In this document: one piece after another, positions 16,676 to 26,871 of the stretch
How the letters are laid out: every line of letters starts with the position of its first letter
How positions within the stretch are numbered: position 1 is the first letter of the stretch
Source: Ga0077536 sp943370145
GTDB taxonomy: Bacteria; Pseudomonadota; Gammaproteobacteria; Ga0077536
NCBI GenBank assembly: GCA_943370145.1
Contig: CALRPY020000038.1
Span: forward strand, 1 to 41,744
DNA length: 41,744 nt
Direction: 5' to 3'
Made by a program: the position numbers and the translations under genes
Notes under the pieces: model-generated
Seen by the model: the letters and a program-made list of their open reading frames with translations, nothing else
What the model was told of the DNA's origin: nothing
Database searches by the model: none

Positions 16676-17998
16676 ATGGCCGGTATCTTCAAGGCGTACG
16701 ACATCCGCGGAATCTACGGCGACACCCTCACGGACGACATCGCGACGCGCATCGGGCGCGCCTTCGTCGACTTCCTCGGCTGCCGCAAGGTCGTCATCGG
16801 CCGCGACATGCGCAGTCACTCGCCGATGATGTTCGCCGCGCTCGCGCGTGGCGTGACGATGCAGGGCGCGGATGTCGTCGACGTCGGGATCTGCAGCACG
16901 CCAATGTGCTATTTCGCGAATGGCAGCCTTGGCGCCGACGCGAGCATCATGATCACCGCGTCGCATAATCCGGGGGAATGGAACGGCATGAAAATCTGCC
17001 GTGAAAGCGCCATTCCGATCAGCGGCCCGACGGGCATCGAAGCGTTGGAAAAACTGGTCAACGACAACGCGCTCAAGCCGGCCGCGGCGACGCCCGGCGT
17101 CATCACCGATCATGACATCGCACAGGCCTACAACGCGCACATCCGCGCGTTCGCGGACATCCGGCGTCCGCTGCGGATCGCGGTCGACTATGCGAACGCG
17201 ATGGGCATCGTCGAGGCGCGCGCGCTCGATGGCCTGTTCGACACGCGCGCGCTGTTCGACACGCTCGACGGCAGTTTCCCCAATCACGAGGCCAATCCGC
17301 TCGATCACGAAACCCTGGAGCCGCTGCAGCACCTCGTGCGGCACGAGGGCCCGTTCGACTTCGGCATCGCTTTCGATGGCGACGCCGACCGCGTCGGTTT
17401 CGTCGATGAACGCGGCGACATCGTGCCGATGGACCTCATCACCGCGCTGATTGCGCAGACGATGCTGAAAACCCGGAAAGGCACGATTTTCTACGACCTC
17501 CGCAGCAGCAAGGCGGTCGCCGAGGCGATTGCCGAAAGCGGCGGCACGCCGATGATGTCGCGCGTGGGCCACGCCTTCATCAAGCGTCAGATGCGCGAGG
17601 CGGACGCCCTGTTCGCCGGTGAACTCTCGGGCCACTACTACTTCCGCGAGAACTACTTCACCGAATCGTCGGCACTGGCGGTGATTTTCATCGCGAACCT
17701 CGTCAGCGCGAGCGAGATACCACTGTCCGCGCACATCGCGCCGCTGCGTCGCTACTCGCCCAGCGGCGAAATCAACTCGAAGGTCGCGGACGTGGATGCG
17801 GTGTTCGCGCGCCTGCGCGCGGCCTACCCGGATGCGCGCTTCACCGAACTCGACGGCCTCACCGTCGAATACGGCAGCTGGTGGTTCAACGTGCGCGCGT
17901 CGAATACCGAACCCCTGGTGCGGCTCAACCTGGAGGCCGGCACGCCGGCCGCGATGGCGGCGCGACGCGACGAGGTGCTCGCCCTGATCCGCGCCTGA
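16676..17998 (+). CDS. Phosphomannomutase/phosphoglucomutase
   Basis: A 440-aa alpha-D-phosphohexomutase. It interconverts mannose-6-P/mannose-1-P and probably glucose-6-P/glucose-1-P, feeding GDP-mannose and other sugar-nucleotide synthesis for polysaccharides. All four active-site elements are present: the catalytic phosphoserine loop TASHNP (Ser96), the Mg site DGDADR (Asp234 onward), the sugar-binding GELSGHYYF loop, and the phosphate-binding RASNTEP near the C terminus. The length is slightly below the 455-465 aa usual for AlgC/ManB-type enzymes but complete. It has its own putative promoter, and ends 6 bases from the convergent GST-fold gene. Confidence 0.95.
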   Translation: MAGIFKAYDIRGIYGDTLTDDIATRIGRAFVDFLGCRKVVIGRDMRSHSPMMFAALARGVTMQGADVVDVGICSTPMCYFANGSLGADASIMITASHNPGEWNGMKICRESAIPISGPTGIEALEKLVNDNALKPAAATPGVITDHDIAQAYNAHIRAFADIRRPLRIAVDYANAMGIVEARALDGLFDTRALFDTLDGSFPNHEANPLDHETLEPLQHLVRHEGPFDFGIAFDGDADRVGFVDERGDIVPMDLITALIAQTMLKTRKGTIFYDLRSSKAVAEAIAESGGTPMMSRVGHAFIKRQMREADALFAGELSGHYYFRENYFTESSALAVIFIANLVSASEIPLSAHIAPLRRYSPSGEINSKVADVDAVFARLRAAYPDARFTELDGLTVEYGSWWFNVRASNTEPLVRLNLEAGTPAAMAARRDEVLALIRA

Positions 17999-18004
17999 GC
18001 CCGC

Positions 18005-18847
18005 TCAGAACACGACCGGCAGTTCGAGGTATGCGCGGTAGATGAAATCGCGATGGTCCAGGAGGCGCCGCGTCAGCGCGGCACGCACCACCGGGTGCTC
18101 GTTGGTATAGAGCGGACGGAAGAACGAAGCCATCGGGCAGAGGTCCTCGGGCAGCGGGTCGATGAGGCCGAGGAAGGTCGCCCAGTAGATGTCGAGGGCG
18201 GACAGGCGCCCCCCGACGAAGAAACGACGGCCCGCCGCCTGCTCCGCGGCCAGCTGCGCGTCGAGCAGGTTCATGATGTCGGCCATGCGGCCGGGCGCGG
18301 CGGCCAGGGCGGTGTCGTCGAGGCCGTACTTCTGGCCGAATTTCCGCCAGAAGTTGTACTCGGGACCGTCCTTGGCGAGCGGCTCCATGCCCATGTCGAC
18401 CAGCATCAGGCGGCCCATCCAGCCAAAGCCGTTCTCGCCGCACAGTTCATTGGCGAGGCCGAACATCAGCACGCGCTCCGCGGGACGTTCGGGTATCAGC
18501 GAGGGTGTCGGCGCCAGGCGCTCCGCCAGGTACAGCTGTTCGATCCAGGTCGAGCGCGGCCGCTCGTCGTTCCAGACCATCACCGGCGCGCTCGACTGCG
18601 CCGTCCAGTCGCGGAGCTCGCTGTCCGCGCCGTCCAGCCCGAACTCGGTGTCGGAGCGCCCCTCACTCGCGCAGACCACGGGCGTGTAGGCGAGCTTCTT
18701 GACGTGGCAGATGCCCTTGCAGGCCTCGCGCCACATGCCGGGATCGGTGTAGGCTCCGAGCACGATGCGCAGCCCGGACATCCGGCGCGCCTCGGCGATG
18801 CTCGCGTACCGCAGCGTGATGTCGTTGATCCCGATCTCTCGACTCAT
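18005..18847 (-). CDS. Glutathione S-transferase-fold protein
   Basis: A 280-aa protein starting at ATG 18847 with AGGAG 7 bases upstream. The N-terminal half has a thioredoxin-like part (GICHVKKLAYTPVVCASEG, APVMVWNDERPRSTWIEQLYLAERL). The C-terminal half is the helical GST domain, with FVGGRLSALDIYWATFLGLIDPL matching the conserved N-capping/hydrophobic-staple region SALDIYW. The protein is longer than classical GSTs (200-230 aa). The natural substrate is unknown; conjugation or dehalogenation/isomerisation are family options. It is divergent from the FmdB-like gene. Confidence 0.78.
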   Translation of the reverse strand: MSREIGINDITLRYASIAEARRMSGLRIVLGAYTDPGMWREACKGICHVKKLAYTPVVCASEGRSDTEFGLDGADSELRDWTAQSSAPVMVWNDERPRSTWIEQLYLAERLAPTPSLIPERPAERVLMFGLANELCGENGFGWMGRLMLVDMGMEPLAKDGPEYNFWRKFGQKYGLDDTALAAAPGRMADIMNLLDAQLAAEQAAGRRFFVGGRLSALDIYWATFLGLIDPLPEDLCPMASFFRPLYTNEHPVVRAALTRRLLDHRDFIYRAYLELPVVF

Positions 18848-18993
18848 GACGAAACTCCTGCGTGTTGGATGTGCCACGTCCGGCCGGCACGCGGCGTGGG
18901 TGGCCGCGGGACGGCGGGGACGGTTCAGCGCGCCGCTCGCGCGGGTCGCGACTGTTCGTGAAAGTAATCTTGTGGGCACTGGAGGAGCAAGCG

Positions 18994-19254
18994 ATGCCTT
19001 CGTTCGATTTTCACTGCGAGGCCAATGGCCAGACCATCGAAGTGATGCTGAAGATGCATGAGGAGATTTCGACCTGGGGCGAACTCTGCGCCCGCAAGGG
19101 CATCCCGCCGGGAGACACGCCCGTCGACGCACCGATCGCCAAGGTCTTCACCAGCGCGGTGGTGATGGACAAGAAACGGATGGGCAGCGGCCACGCGAGC
19201 GTCGACATGTCGTTCACGGGCCGCCCGTCGATGTTTTCCGCGGACCCGCGCTGA
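18994..19254 (+). CDS. FmdB-like small protein lacking most zinc-ribbon cysteines
   Basis: An 86-aa protein with an excellent ribosome site (GGAGGAG at 18981-18987). Its start MPSFDFHCEANGQTIEVML lines up with the FmdB/zinc-ribbon pattern MP.Y.Y.CE.CG..FE, but the second Cys of the first pair is Asn. The second CxxC is reduced to one Cys (ELCARKG), so tetrahedral zinc binding is not expected. The C-terminal half (VFTSAVVMDKKRMGSG) is unlike FmdB tails. The similarity is a reading by eye and may be distant. It is divergent from the GST-fold gene. Confidence 0.6.
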   Translation: MPSFDFHCEANGQTIEVMLKMHEEISTWGELCARKGIPPGDTPVDAPIAKVFTSAVVMDKKRMGSGHASVDMSFTGRPSMFSADPR

Positions 19255-19276
19255 CGCGGGCCCACGGCGGGCGCCA

Positions 19277-20359
19277 CTAGGGCCGCGGCAGGATGCCGCG
19301 GTCGATGAAGTTGCGCAGCCAGTAGCAGAACATGTCCTCGGTGTCGCAGACCTCGGTGAACCCGGCCTGGCGCAGCTTGATCGCGCTGACGAAAGCAGCC
19401 GGCGGCGGCTCGGTCGCGCCGTAGGCAAAGCAGAAGTCCGCGTAGTGGTGCGATTCACCAAGCAGGTCGCCCATCGCGACCTGGCGCAGCCCGTGCTTCG
19501 CGACCAGGGTGTTCCAGTGCGCGCCGTGCTGCGGCAACCAGGTCCCCAGCTGGCGCGGGCGATCAGGGCCGACTTTCACGCCGAGCGTGTCGGCCATCGC
19601 CGGCCACAGGTTCCGCCATTCGAAGACGTCGCCGTTGGTCACGTTGAAATGCTGGCCGAAGGCCGCCGGCGTGCGCGTCGCCCACACGAAGACATTCGCG
19701 AGCAGGCGCGCATCCACCGCTTCCCACACGTATGACACGCCGCCCGGGAAGGACATCGGCTCGCCCAGTTCGCGGCACACGGCGGCATAGGCGCCGATGA
19801 CCGGGGCCAGGTTCATCGCGACGCCGTAGGCCGCGCCGATGATCAGCTGCGGGCGCAGGATCGTGAACTCGAAGCCGAGCGCCGCGGCCTGTTCCTTCAG
19901 CCAGTCTTCCTGCAGCCAGTAGAAATTCGCGTGCGGATCGCGCGGCGCCCGCTCGCGCGCGGGGATCGGCATCGGGTGCAGGTGGATGCCATAGGCCTTG
20001 GTACCCTGCAGCAGGCTCACGTGCTCTAGCTTGTGGCCGGGCTTCAGCAGCGGCGTCAGGCAGTTCCTGAGCATCGCGAGGTTGGTGTCCATCTGGTCGC
20101 GTTCCTGCCAGCCGCCGATGAGGCCCGGCTTCTCGAACAGCGCCGTGTAGACGACGTGGGTGACGTCGGCGAGCCTGCCGAGCGCATCCGCGCTCGCCGT
20201 TGCGTCACGCAGGTCGACCGCGAGGTGCTCGAACGAGCCCTGGACCTCGGGCGCCCGGCGGGACAGCGCGACGACCTGCCACCCCTCCCGGAGAAACGCC
20301 TCGACGGCGGCCATGCCCACGACGCCGCTTGCGCCGGCAATCAGTACTTTCTTCGTCAT
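19277..20359 (-). CDS. SDR-superfamily reductase, PRISE (progesterone 5beta-reductase/iridoid synthase-like) type
   Basis: A 360-aa Rossmann-fold oxidoreductase from ATG 20359, with GGAG upstream. It opens with KVLIAGASGVVGMAAVEAF (NAD(P)-binding GxxGxxG). It carries an Arg pair after beta-2 (ALSRRAPE), which favours NADPH, plus VVYTAL and the family motif NFYWLQEDWLKEQ in place of the usual YxxxK. The stretches WQERDQMDTNLAMLRN and SYVWEAVDARLLANVFVWA also fit PRISE enzymes, which reduce C=C bonds of enones. The substrate is unknown. In this setting it may reduce an unsaturated intermediate of the nearby LLM oxidoreductases, which is inference. Confidence 0.82.
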   Translation of the reverse strand: MTKKVLIAGASGVVGMAAVEAFLREGWQVVALSRRAPEVQGSFEHLAVDLRDATASADALGRLADVTHVVYTALFEKPGLIGGWQERDQMDTNLAMLRNCLTPLLKPGHKLEHVSLLQGTKAYGIHLHPMPIPARERAPRDPHANFYWLQEDWLKEQAAALGFEFTILRPQLIIGAAYGVAMNLAPVIGAYAAVCRELGEPMSFPGGVSYVWEAVDARLLANVFVWATRTPAAFGQHFNVTNGDVFEWRNLWPAMADTLGVKVGPDRPRQLGTWLPQHGAHWNTLVAKHGLRQVAMGDLLGESHHYADFCFAYGATEPPPAAFVSAIKLRQAGFTEVCDTEDMFCYWLRNFIDRGILPRP

Positions 20360-20428
20360 TCGTCGCTCCGCTGGAAATTCATCAGGAGCGCGGATGATAC
20401 ACAAGCCGCGGCGCGGTGGATGGACGCG

Positions 20429-21439
20429 TCAGGCGAGCGCCGCGCCCCCGGCCAGCGCGTATCGCGCTTCCATCGCGATCTCGAAGGAGCGCAGGCGGGC
20501 GCGGTGCTCGTAGATGGACGCGGTGACCATCAGTTCGTCGGCGCCGGTCAGCTCGATGAATGCCGCCAGCCTGTCGCGCACGGTGTCCGGCGCACCGACG
20601 ACCGCATGGGCCAGCGTGCGATCGACCGCGGCCCGCTCGGCGGGCGACCAGTAGTCGTCGCCGAGTTCGCGCGGCGGCTGGATCTGGCTCGGCGCCCCAC
20701 GATACAGGTTCGCGAACTGCTGCTGCAGCGACGTGAACAGGAAGCCCGCCTCCTCGTCGGTGTCGGCGGCGAAGACGTTCACCCCGACCATCGCGTGCGG
20801 CTGCGCAAGCTGCGCGGAGGGCTGGAAATGCGCACGATAGACGTGGAGCGCTTCGCGCAGCGCGTCCGGCGCGAAGTGCGAGGCGAAGGCGAACGGCAGG
20901 CCCAGGGCCGCCGCGACCTGCGCGCCGAAGAGGCTCGAGCCCAGGATCCACAGCGGCACCTCGGTGCCCGCACCGGGCACGGCGCACACCTGCTGCCCCG
21001 GCTGCACCGGCCCCAGCAGCGCCTGCAGTTCCATCACGTCCTGCGGAAAACGCTCCGCATTCGACTGCAGATCGCGACGCAACGCGCGCGCGGTGCGCAT
21101 GTCCGAGCCCGGCGCGCGGCCGAGGCCGAGGTCGATCCGTCCCGGATACAGCGATTCCAGGGTGCCGAACTGTTCGGCGATCACGAGCGGCGAATGGTTG
21201 GGCAGCATGATGCCGCCCGCGCCGACGCGAATCGTCCGCGTACCGCCCGCGAGGTAGCCGATGACGACCGCGGTGGCCGCGCTCGCGATGCCCGGAATGT
21301 TGTGATGTTCCGCGACCCAGTAGCGCCGGTAGCCGAGGCGCTCCGCGTGCCGGGCGAGGTCCAGGGAATTGCGGAAGGCCTGGGCCGCGTTGCTGCCGGC
21401 CGGGATGGGTGCGAGGTCGAGGACCGAGAATGGAATCAT
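20429..21439 (-). CDS. LLM-class flavin-dependent oxidoreductase, MsnO8/YhbW-like
   Basis: A 336-aa luciferase-like protein. The opening PFSVLDLAPIPAGSNAAQAF, the YWVAEHHNIPGIASAATAV block, GAGGIMLPNHSPLVIAEQFGTLESLYPGRIDLGLGRAPG and the PLWILGSSLFGAQVAAALGLPFAFASHF region are typical of the YhbW/MsnO8-type bacterial luciferase-like subfamily. Family members bind FMN; few have a known substrate. It is divergent from the paralogous LLM gene at 21744, across a 304-base gap. The 70-base gap after its stop leads to the SDR gene, on the same strand, so the two may be co-transcribed. Confidence 0.9.
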   Translation of the reverse strand: MIPFSVLDLAPIPAGSNAAQAFRNSLDLARHAERLGYRRYWVAEHHNIPGIASAATAVVIGYLAGGTRTIRVGAGGIMLPNHSPLVIAEQFGTLESLYPGRIDLGLGRAPGSDMRTARALRRDLQSNAERFPQDVMELQALLGPVQPGQQVCAVPGAGTEVPLWILGSSLFGAQVAAALGLPFAFASHFAPDALREALHVYRAHFQPSAQLAQPHAMVGVNVFAADTDEEAGFLFTSLQQQFANLYRGAPSQIQPPRELGDDYWSPAERAAVDRTLAHAVVGAPDTVRDRLAAFIELTGADELMVTASIYEHRARLRSFEIAMEARYALAGGAALA

Positions 21440-21743
21440 GGAATCGTCACCGTGCCTGATTTCCCGATGATAGCGGTGTTGAGGCCATCTTGTAGCCCGC
21501 GTGCGGCGCCGTGCGCCGCCGGACCGCATGGACCGGGGAGATGGGTGAGCGGGCGAGGAGAGGGCCGCGATGAGCGCCGGCGGCACTGCTTCGATCGGGT
21601 GTGGGGAACCGCCTGGCCCGCGGGGCAGGCGCAATCGCCGGGCGTTTCCGGCACAGCACGAGCATTACACCCCCCAGCGGTTAAAATCCCCTGACTACCG
21701 CGGTGGTATTTCCATCGCCCAACGGAGCCCGGAGTCCACGCCC
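21440..21743. other. Divergent intergenic region between two LLM genes
   Basis: This 304-base gap separates the starts of two oppositely oriented LLM oxidoreductases. Apart from the AT-rich string TTAAAAT (21682-21688), a possible -10 for the rightward gene, and the short palindrome ACCGCGGT, I see no clear promoter pair, terminator or gene. It should hold the promoters of both genes. Confidence 0.5.
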
Positions 21744-22847
21744 ATGCCGCTCAGCCAGAACCGCTTCCAGCTCGCCGTCTTCGGCGTCAACGTCAGCCAC
21801 GGCTGCACCATCTCCAGCGCCGAGCACGGCATCGAGGTCGACTGGGCCGAGTCGGTGAGGCTCGCGCGCAAGGCCGACGATCTCGGCCTGGAGGCGATGA
21901 TCCCGGTGTGCCGCTGGAAGGGCTTCGGCGGCGAGAGCGAGTTCAATCACCGCACCTTCGAGACCTATACCTGGGCGGCCGGCCTCGCCCAGGCCACGCG
22001 CCGCATCCACGTGTTCGCGACGACCGCCGTGCAGTCCATCCACCCGGTGCTCGCGGCGAAACAGGCGGTGACCATCGATCACATCTCCGGCGGGCGCTTC
22101 GGCCTGAATGTCGTCGCCGGCTGGAACACGCACGAGGTCGCGATGTTCGGCGGCACGCAATATGGCCACGACGAGCGCTACGCGCTCACCGACGAGTGGA
22201 TGGGTTTCATCAAGGACCTGTGGACGCGCGAGGGCGAATTCGGCTTCCATGGCCGATTCTTCGACGCGCCCCGCTGCTACGCCGAACCCAAACCCCTGCA
22301 ACGGCCGCGGCCGCCGATCATGAGCGCCGGCGTCAGTCCCGCCGGCCGCCGCTTCGCGGCGAAGCATGCCGACATGAACTTCATCCTCGCGCCGAACCTC
22401 GACATCGCGCGCGAGACGGTCGCCGACGTGAAGCGCATCGCGCGCGACGATTACGGGCGGGAGGTCGAGGTCTGGGGCAACGCGGCCGTGTTCTGTCGCC
22501 CGACCCGGGCCGAAGCGCAGGACTACTACCGTTACGTCATTCACGAGCGCGGTGACCTCGTCGCCGCGGGCAACCTGCTCGACACCTTCACCGCCGAATC
22601 CGGCAGCCAGCTGACCGACCCGGCGCTGCGCGAGGCCTACCTCCGCAACATGATGGCCGGCTACTCAGGCTTCCCGGTGGTCGGCACGCCAGCGGAGGTG
22701 TGTGACTTCCTGCAGGCGATGGCCGACTGCGGCATGGCCGGTGCCACGCTGTCGTGGCCGGATTACGGCGCCGGCCTCGGCCAGCTCGAGACCGAGATAC
22801 TCCCGATGCTCGAGGACCGCGGCCTGCGCCGGCCGCTGCGCGGCTGA
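21744..22847 (+). CDS. LLM-class flavin monooxygenase, SfnG/RutA-like
   Basis: A 367-aa protein of the same branch as the gene at 11955. The shared blocks are CRWKGFGGESEFNHRTFE, TWAAGLAQATRRIHVFATT, IHPVLAAKQAVTIDHISGGR and FGLNVVAGWN, with a C terminus LGQLETEILPMLEDRGLR. The start ATG 21744 follows CCCGGAG. It is expected to use FMNH2 and O2 for monooxygenation next to a heteroatom or amide; the substrate is unknown. It converges with the DUF255 gene, with 20 bases between stops. The two SfnG-like genes probably arose by duplication or parallel acquisition. Confidence 0.9.
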   Translation: MPLSQNRFQLAVFGVNVSHGCTISSAEHGIEVDWAESVRLARKADDLGLEAMIPVCRWKGFGGESEFNHRTFETYTWAAGLAQATRRIHVFATTAVQSIHPVLAAKQAVTIDHISGGRFGLNVVAGWNTHEVAMFGGTQYGHDERYALTDEWMGFIKDLWTREGEFGFHGRFFDAPRCYAEPKPLQRPRPPIMSAGVSPAGRRFAAKHADMNFILAPNLDIARETVADVKRIARDDYGREVEVWGNAAVFCRPTRAEAQDYYRYVIHERGDLVAAGNLLDTFTAESGSQLTDPALREAYLRNMMAGYSGFPVVGTPAEVCDFLQAMADCGMAGATLSWPDYGAGLGQLETEILPMLEDRGLRRPLRG

Positions 22848-22867
22848 CGCGGGCGGGGCGAACCCGC

Positions 22868-24961
<2,094 letters not shown>

Positions 24962-25149
24962 CGTGATCCTTCGTCGGTGATGGCCGGGCCGGGCGGGGCC
25001 CGTCGCGGGCGCGCCGAGTGTACCCCGACCCGCAGTACGCCGGCAGCGCGGGAACGGGCCACGCTTCCGGCCGGACAGGGCCCCCGCTATGCTCGGGGCA
25101 GCCACCCGCGCCGGCCGTCAGAGCAGGAAGCAGTCGACCCGAATCCACC

Positions 25150-25926
25150 ATGCACCAGCGACTCCGCACCAGCGCCGCCCCCGACGCCGCCACGCGACGC
25201 CTGGCGCCGTGCGTGTGGATGCTACTGCTTGCCGCCTGCGTGGGCGCCTGCACGACGCCCCCGTCGGCCGACCCGCGGGGACGCATCACGTCGATTCCCA
25301 ACGGTGTCACGGCCAACCCGGACGCGGAGCGCCGCTGGTACACCACCTGTTTCCGCATGCCCTTCGACGCCGACGGCAAACCCGAATGGGCGCTCGACCT
25401 GCTGCTCGCGGACCGCGTGGCGGCGCCGGCGCTGGCCACGCACGCGGCGGACATCGGGCTGTGGCGCTTCCACCGGCGGGCCGCACCCGATGCCGCCGGA
25501 CACCAGTTCAGCCTGCTGGTCTATGCCTCCGCGCTGACGGCCAGCAGCCTGCGCGAACGCTTCGACGCGGACCCGACGCTGCGCGACCTGCTCGCGTCTG
25601 GCCTCGTGACCAGCCTCGTCCACGACTGCCGCGCGGCCCAGGGCACACCGGATGTGGAGGCCACCAGCGACCCGGCCTGGGACCCGTCGATCCAGCGCGC
25701 ATGGCCGTGGTTCATCATGGGCGTCAGCGCCAGCTGGCTCGCGCTGATCCAGGATCTCGCCCGTGATCGGCCACCCGCCAGCGCCGATCCGCTGCCCGCC
25801 TACCGCGAAATCGACGGTCGCATCGAACAGTTGTGGGCGGCGCAGGGCCAGCACGCCTTTCTGCATCACCTGAGCGGACTGTACGGCTACCGGCCGCTCA
25901 GGATCGAAACCTGGATGCGCTACTGA
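25150..25926 (+). CDS. Putative lipoprotein of unknown function
   Basis: A 258-aa protein. A hydrophobic stretch (VWMLLLAACVGACTTP) ends in a lipobox-like VGAC, with Cys34 as the likely lipidation site after a rather long, charged N-terminal segment. The mature part is acidic and Trp-rich (RRWYTTCFRMPFDADGKPEWALDLLLADR, HHLSGLYGYRPLRIETWMRY), with no domain I recognise. It stands alone between the divergent DUF255 gene and HupE/UreJ 154 bases downstream. No clear ribosome site precedes the ATG, so a shorter start such as the Met in VWMLLL is possible. Confidence 0.65.
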   Translation: MHQRLRTSAAPDAATRRLAPCVWMLLLAACVGACTTPPSADPRGRITSIPNGVTANPDAERRWYTTCFRMPFDADGKPEWALDLLLADRVAAPALATHAADIGLWRFHRRAAPDAAGHQFSLLVYASALTASSLRERFDADPTLRDLLASGLVTSLVHDCRAAQGTPDVEATSDPAWDPSIQRAWPWFIMGVSASWLALIQDLARDRPPASADPLPAYREIDGRIEQLWAAQGQHAFLHHLSGLYGYRPLRIETWMRY

Positions 25927-26080
25927 CCGCGGACAGCGACCGGGCGATGAAGGGGGCCGCAGGTGACGATGCGATGCGCTGCGAAAAAATTGCGGGGGGC
26001 CTTGCGCAGCGGGCCACCACGCGGTCACTCTTGGCCGGCACGGCCCTGATTCAATCATCCAGACACCAAGCGAGGCCTTC

Positions 26081-26731
26081 ATGAAAAGCGTCGTCCACCT
26101 GCGCCATGTCGCCCGTCGAGCGGGACTCGGCATTCCCGGCCTGATGGCCCTTTGCAGTCCCGCGCTGGCCCATCACCCGATGGGTGGCCGTACGCCGGGC
26201 AATTTCGTCGAGGGACTGTTGTCAGGCCTCGGGCACCCCGTCATCGGCATCGACCACTTCGCGTTCCTGCTCGCAATCGGCCTGCTCGCGGTAGGACAGC
26301 GGCATCGCCTGCTGATGCCCGCCGGCTTCGTGTTGATGACGGTGGTCGGCACGCTGGCGCATGTGGCGGGCGTGAACCTGTTTTCAGTCGAGGCGATGGT
26401 TGCGGTATCGGTGCTGGTTGCCGGCGGACTGCTGCTCGCGAACCGCCACCACCGCGCGGGCCTGATCAGTCTGTTGGCCGCCGCCGCCGGCCTCTTCCAC
26501 GGTTACGCCTACGGTGAGTCCATCGTCGGCGCCGAATCGACGCCGCTGCTCGCCTATCTGGCAGGCTTCAGCCTCATCGAGTACTGCGTTGCCCTCGCCG
26601 CGACCTGGTGCGGCGAGCGGCTCACACGCAAGGCGAGCGCCGCCGTGGCGGGCAGGATGGCGCGGACGGCAGGCACCGCGATCTGCGCGGTGGGCGTCGT
26701 CTACCTGGGACTTGCGCTGCACGCCGCCTGA
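26081..26731 (+). CDS. HupE/UreJ-family membrane protein
   Basis: A 216-aa integral membrane protein: signal-like first segment ending in CSPALA, then about six hydrophobic helices. The family motif HPVIGIDHFAFLLAIGLLAVG with its HP..G.DH metal-binding core is intact. A second His cluster, HGYAYGE, follows in helix 5. HupE/UreJ proteins transport nickel or cobalt in hydrogenase and urease systems. No hydrogenase, urease or cobalamin gene is in the window, so the metal cannot be named. I see no cobalamin or nickel riboswitch in the 154 bases upstream. Confidence 0.92.
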   Translation: MKSVVHLRHVARRAGLGIPGLMALCSPALAHHPMGGRTPGNFVEGLLSGLGHPVIGIDHFAFLLAIGLLAVGQRHRLLMPAGFVLMTVVGTLAHVAGVNLFSVEAMVAVSVLVAGGLLLANRHHRAGLISLLAAAAGLFHGYAYGESIVGAESTPLLAYLAGFSLIEYCVALAATWCGERLTRKASAAVAGRMARTAGTAICAVGVVYLGLALHAA

Positions 26732-26871
26732 TTTCGCGTGCGCGTCCCCGGACCAGCAGGTCCGTGGCGTGGCCGGATGGTTCGAGCGCGCAACGGCATG
26801 ACGCGGTGATGGCTGGCGCCAGGCACGCACCGGCCCTGCGGCGGCAGCCGATGCTCGGGACACGTGCGCTG

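Noticed and set aside
20033..21694. Plus-strand open frame of 553 codons across the SDR and LLM genes
   Set aside because: It is antisense to two recognisable genes (SDR and LLM) and has the typical low-complexity shadow composition.
25927..26080. Possible cobalamin or nickel riboswitch upstream of HupE/UreJ
   Set aside because: The gap is only 154 bases, and I see no B12-box or other riboswitch core.
26749..26764. CGGACC/GGTCCG hairpin between HupE/UreJ and HlyD genes
   Set aside because: The stem is only 6 bp with no T-tract, so it is not counted as a terminator.
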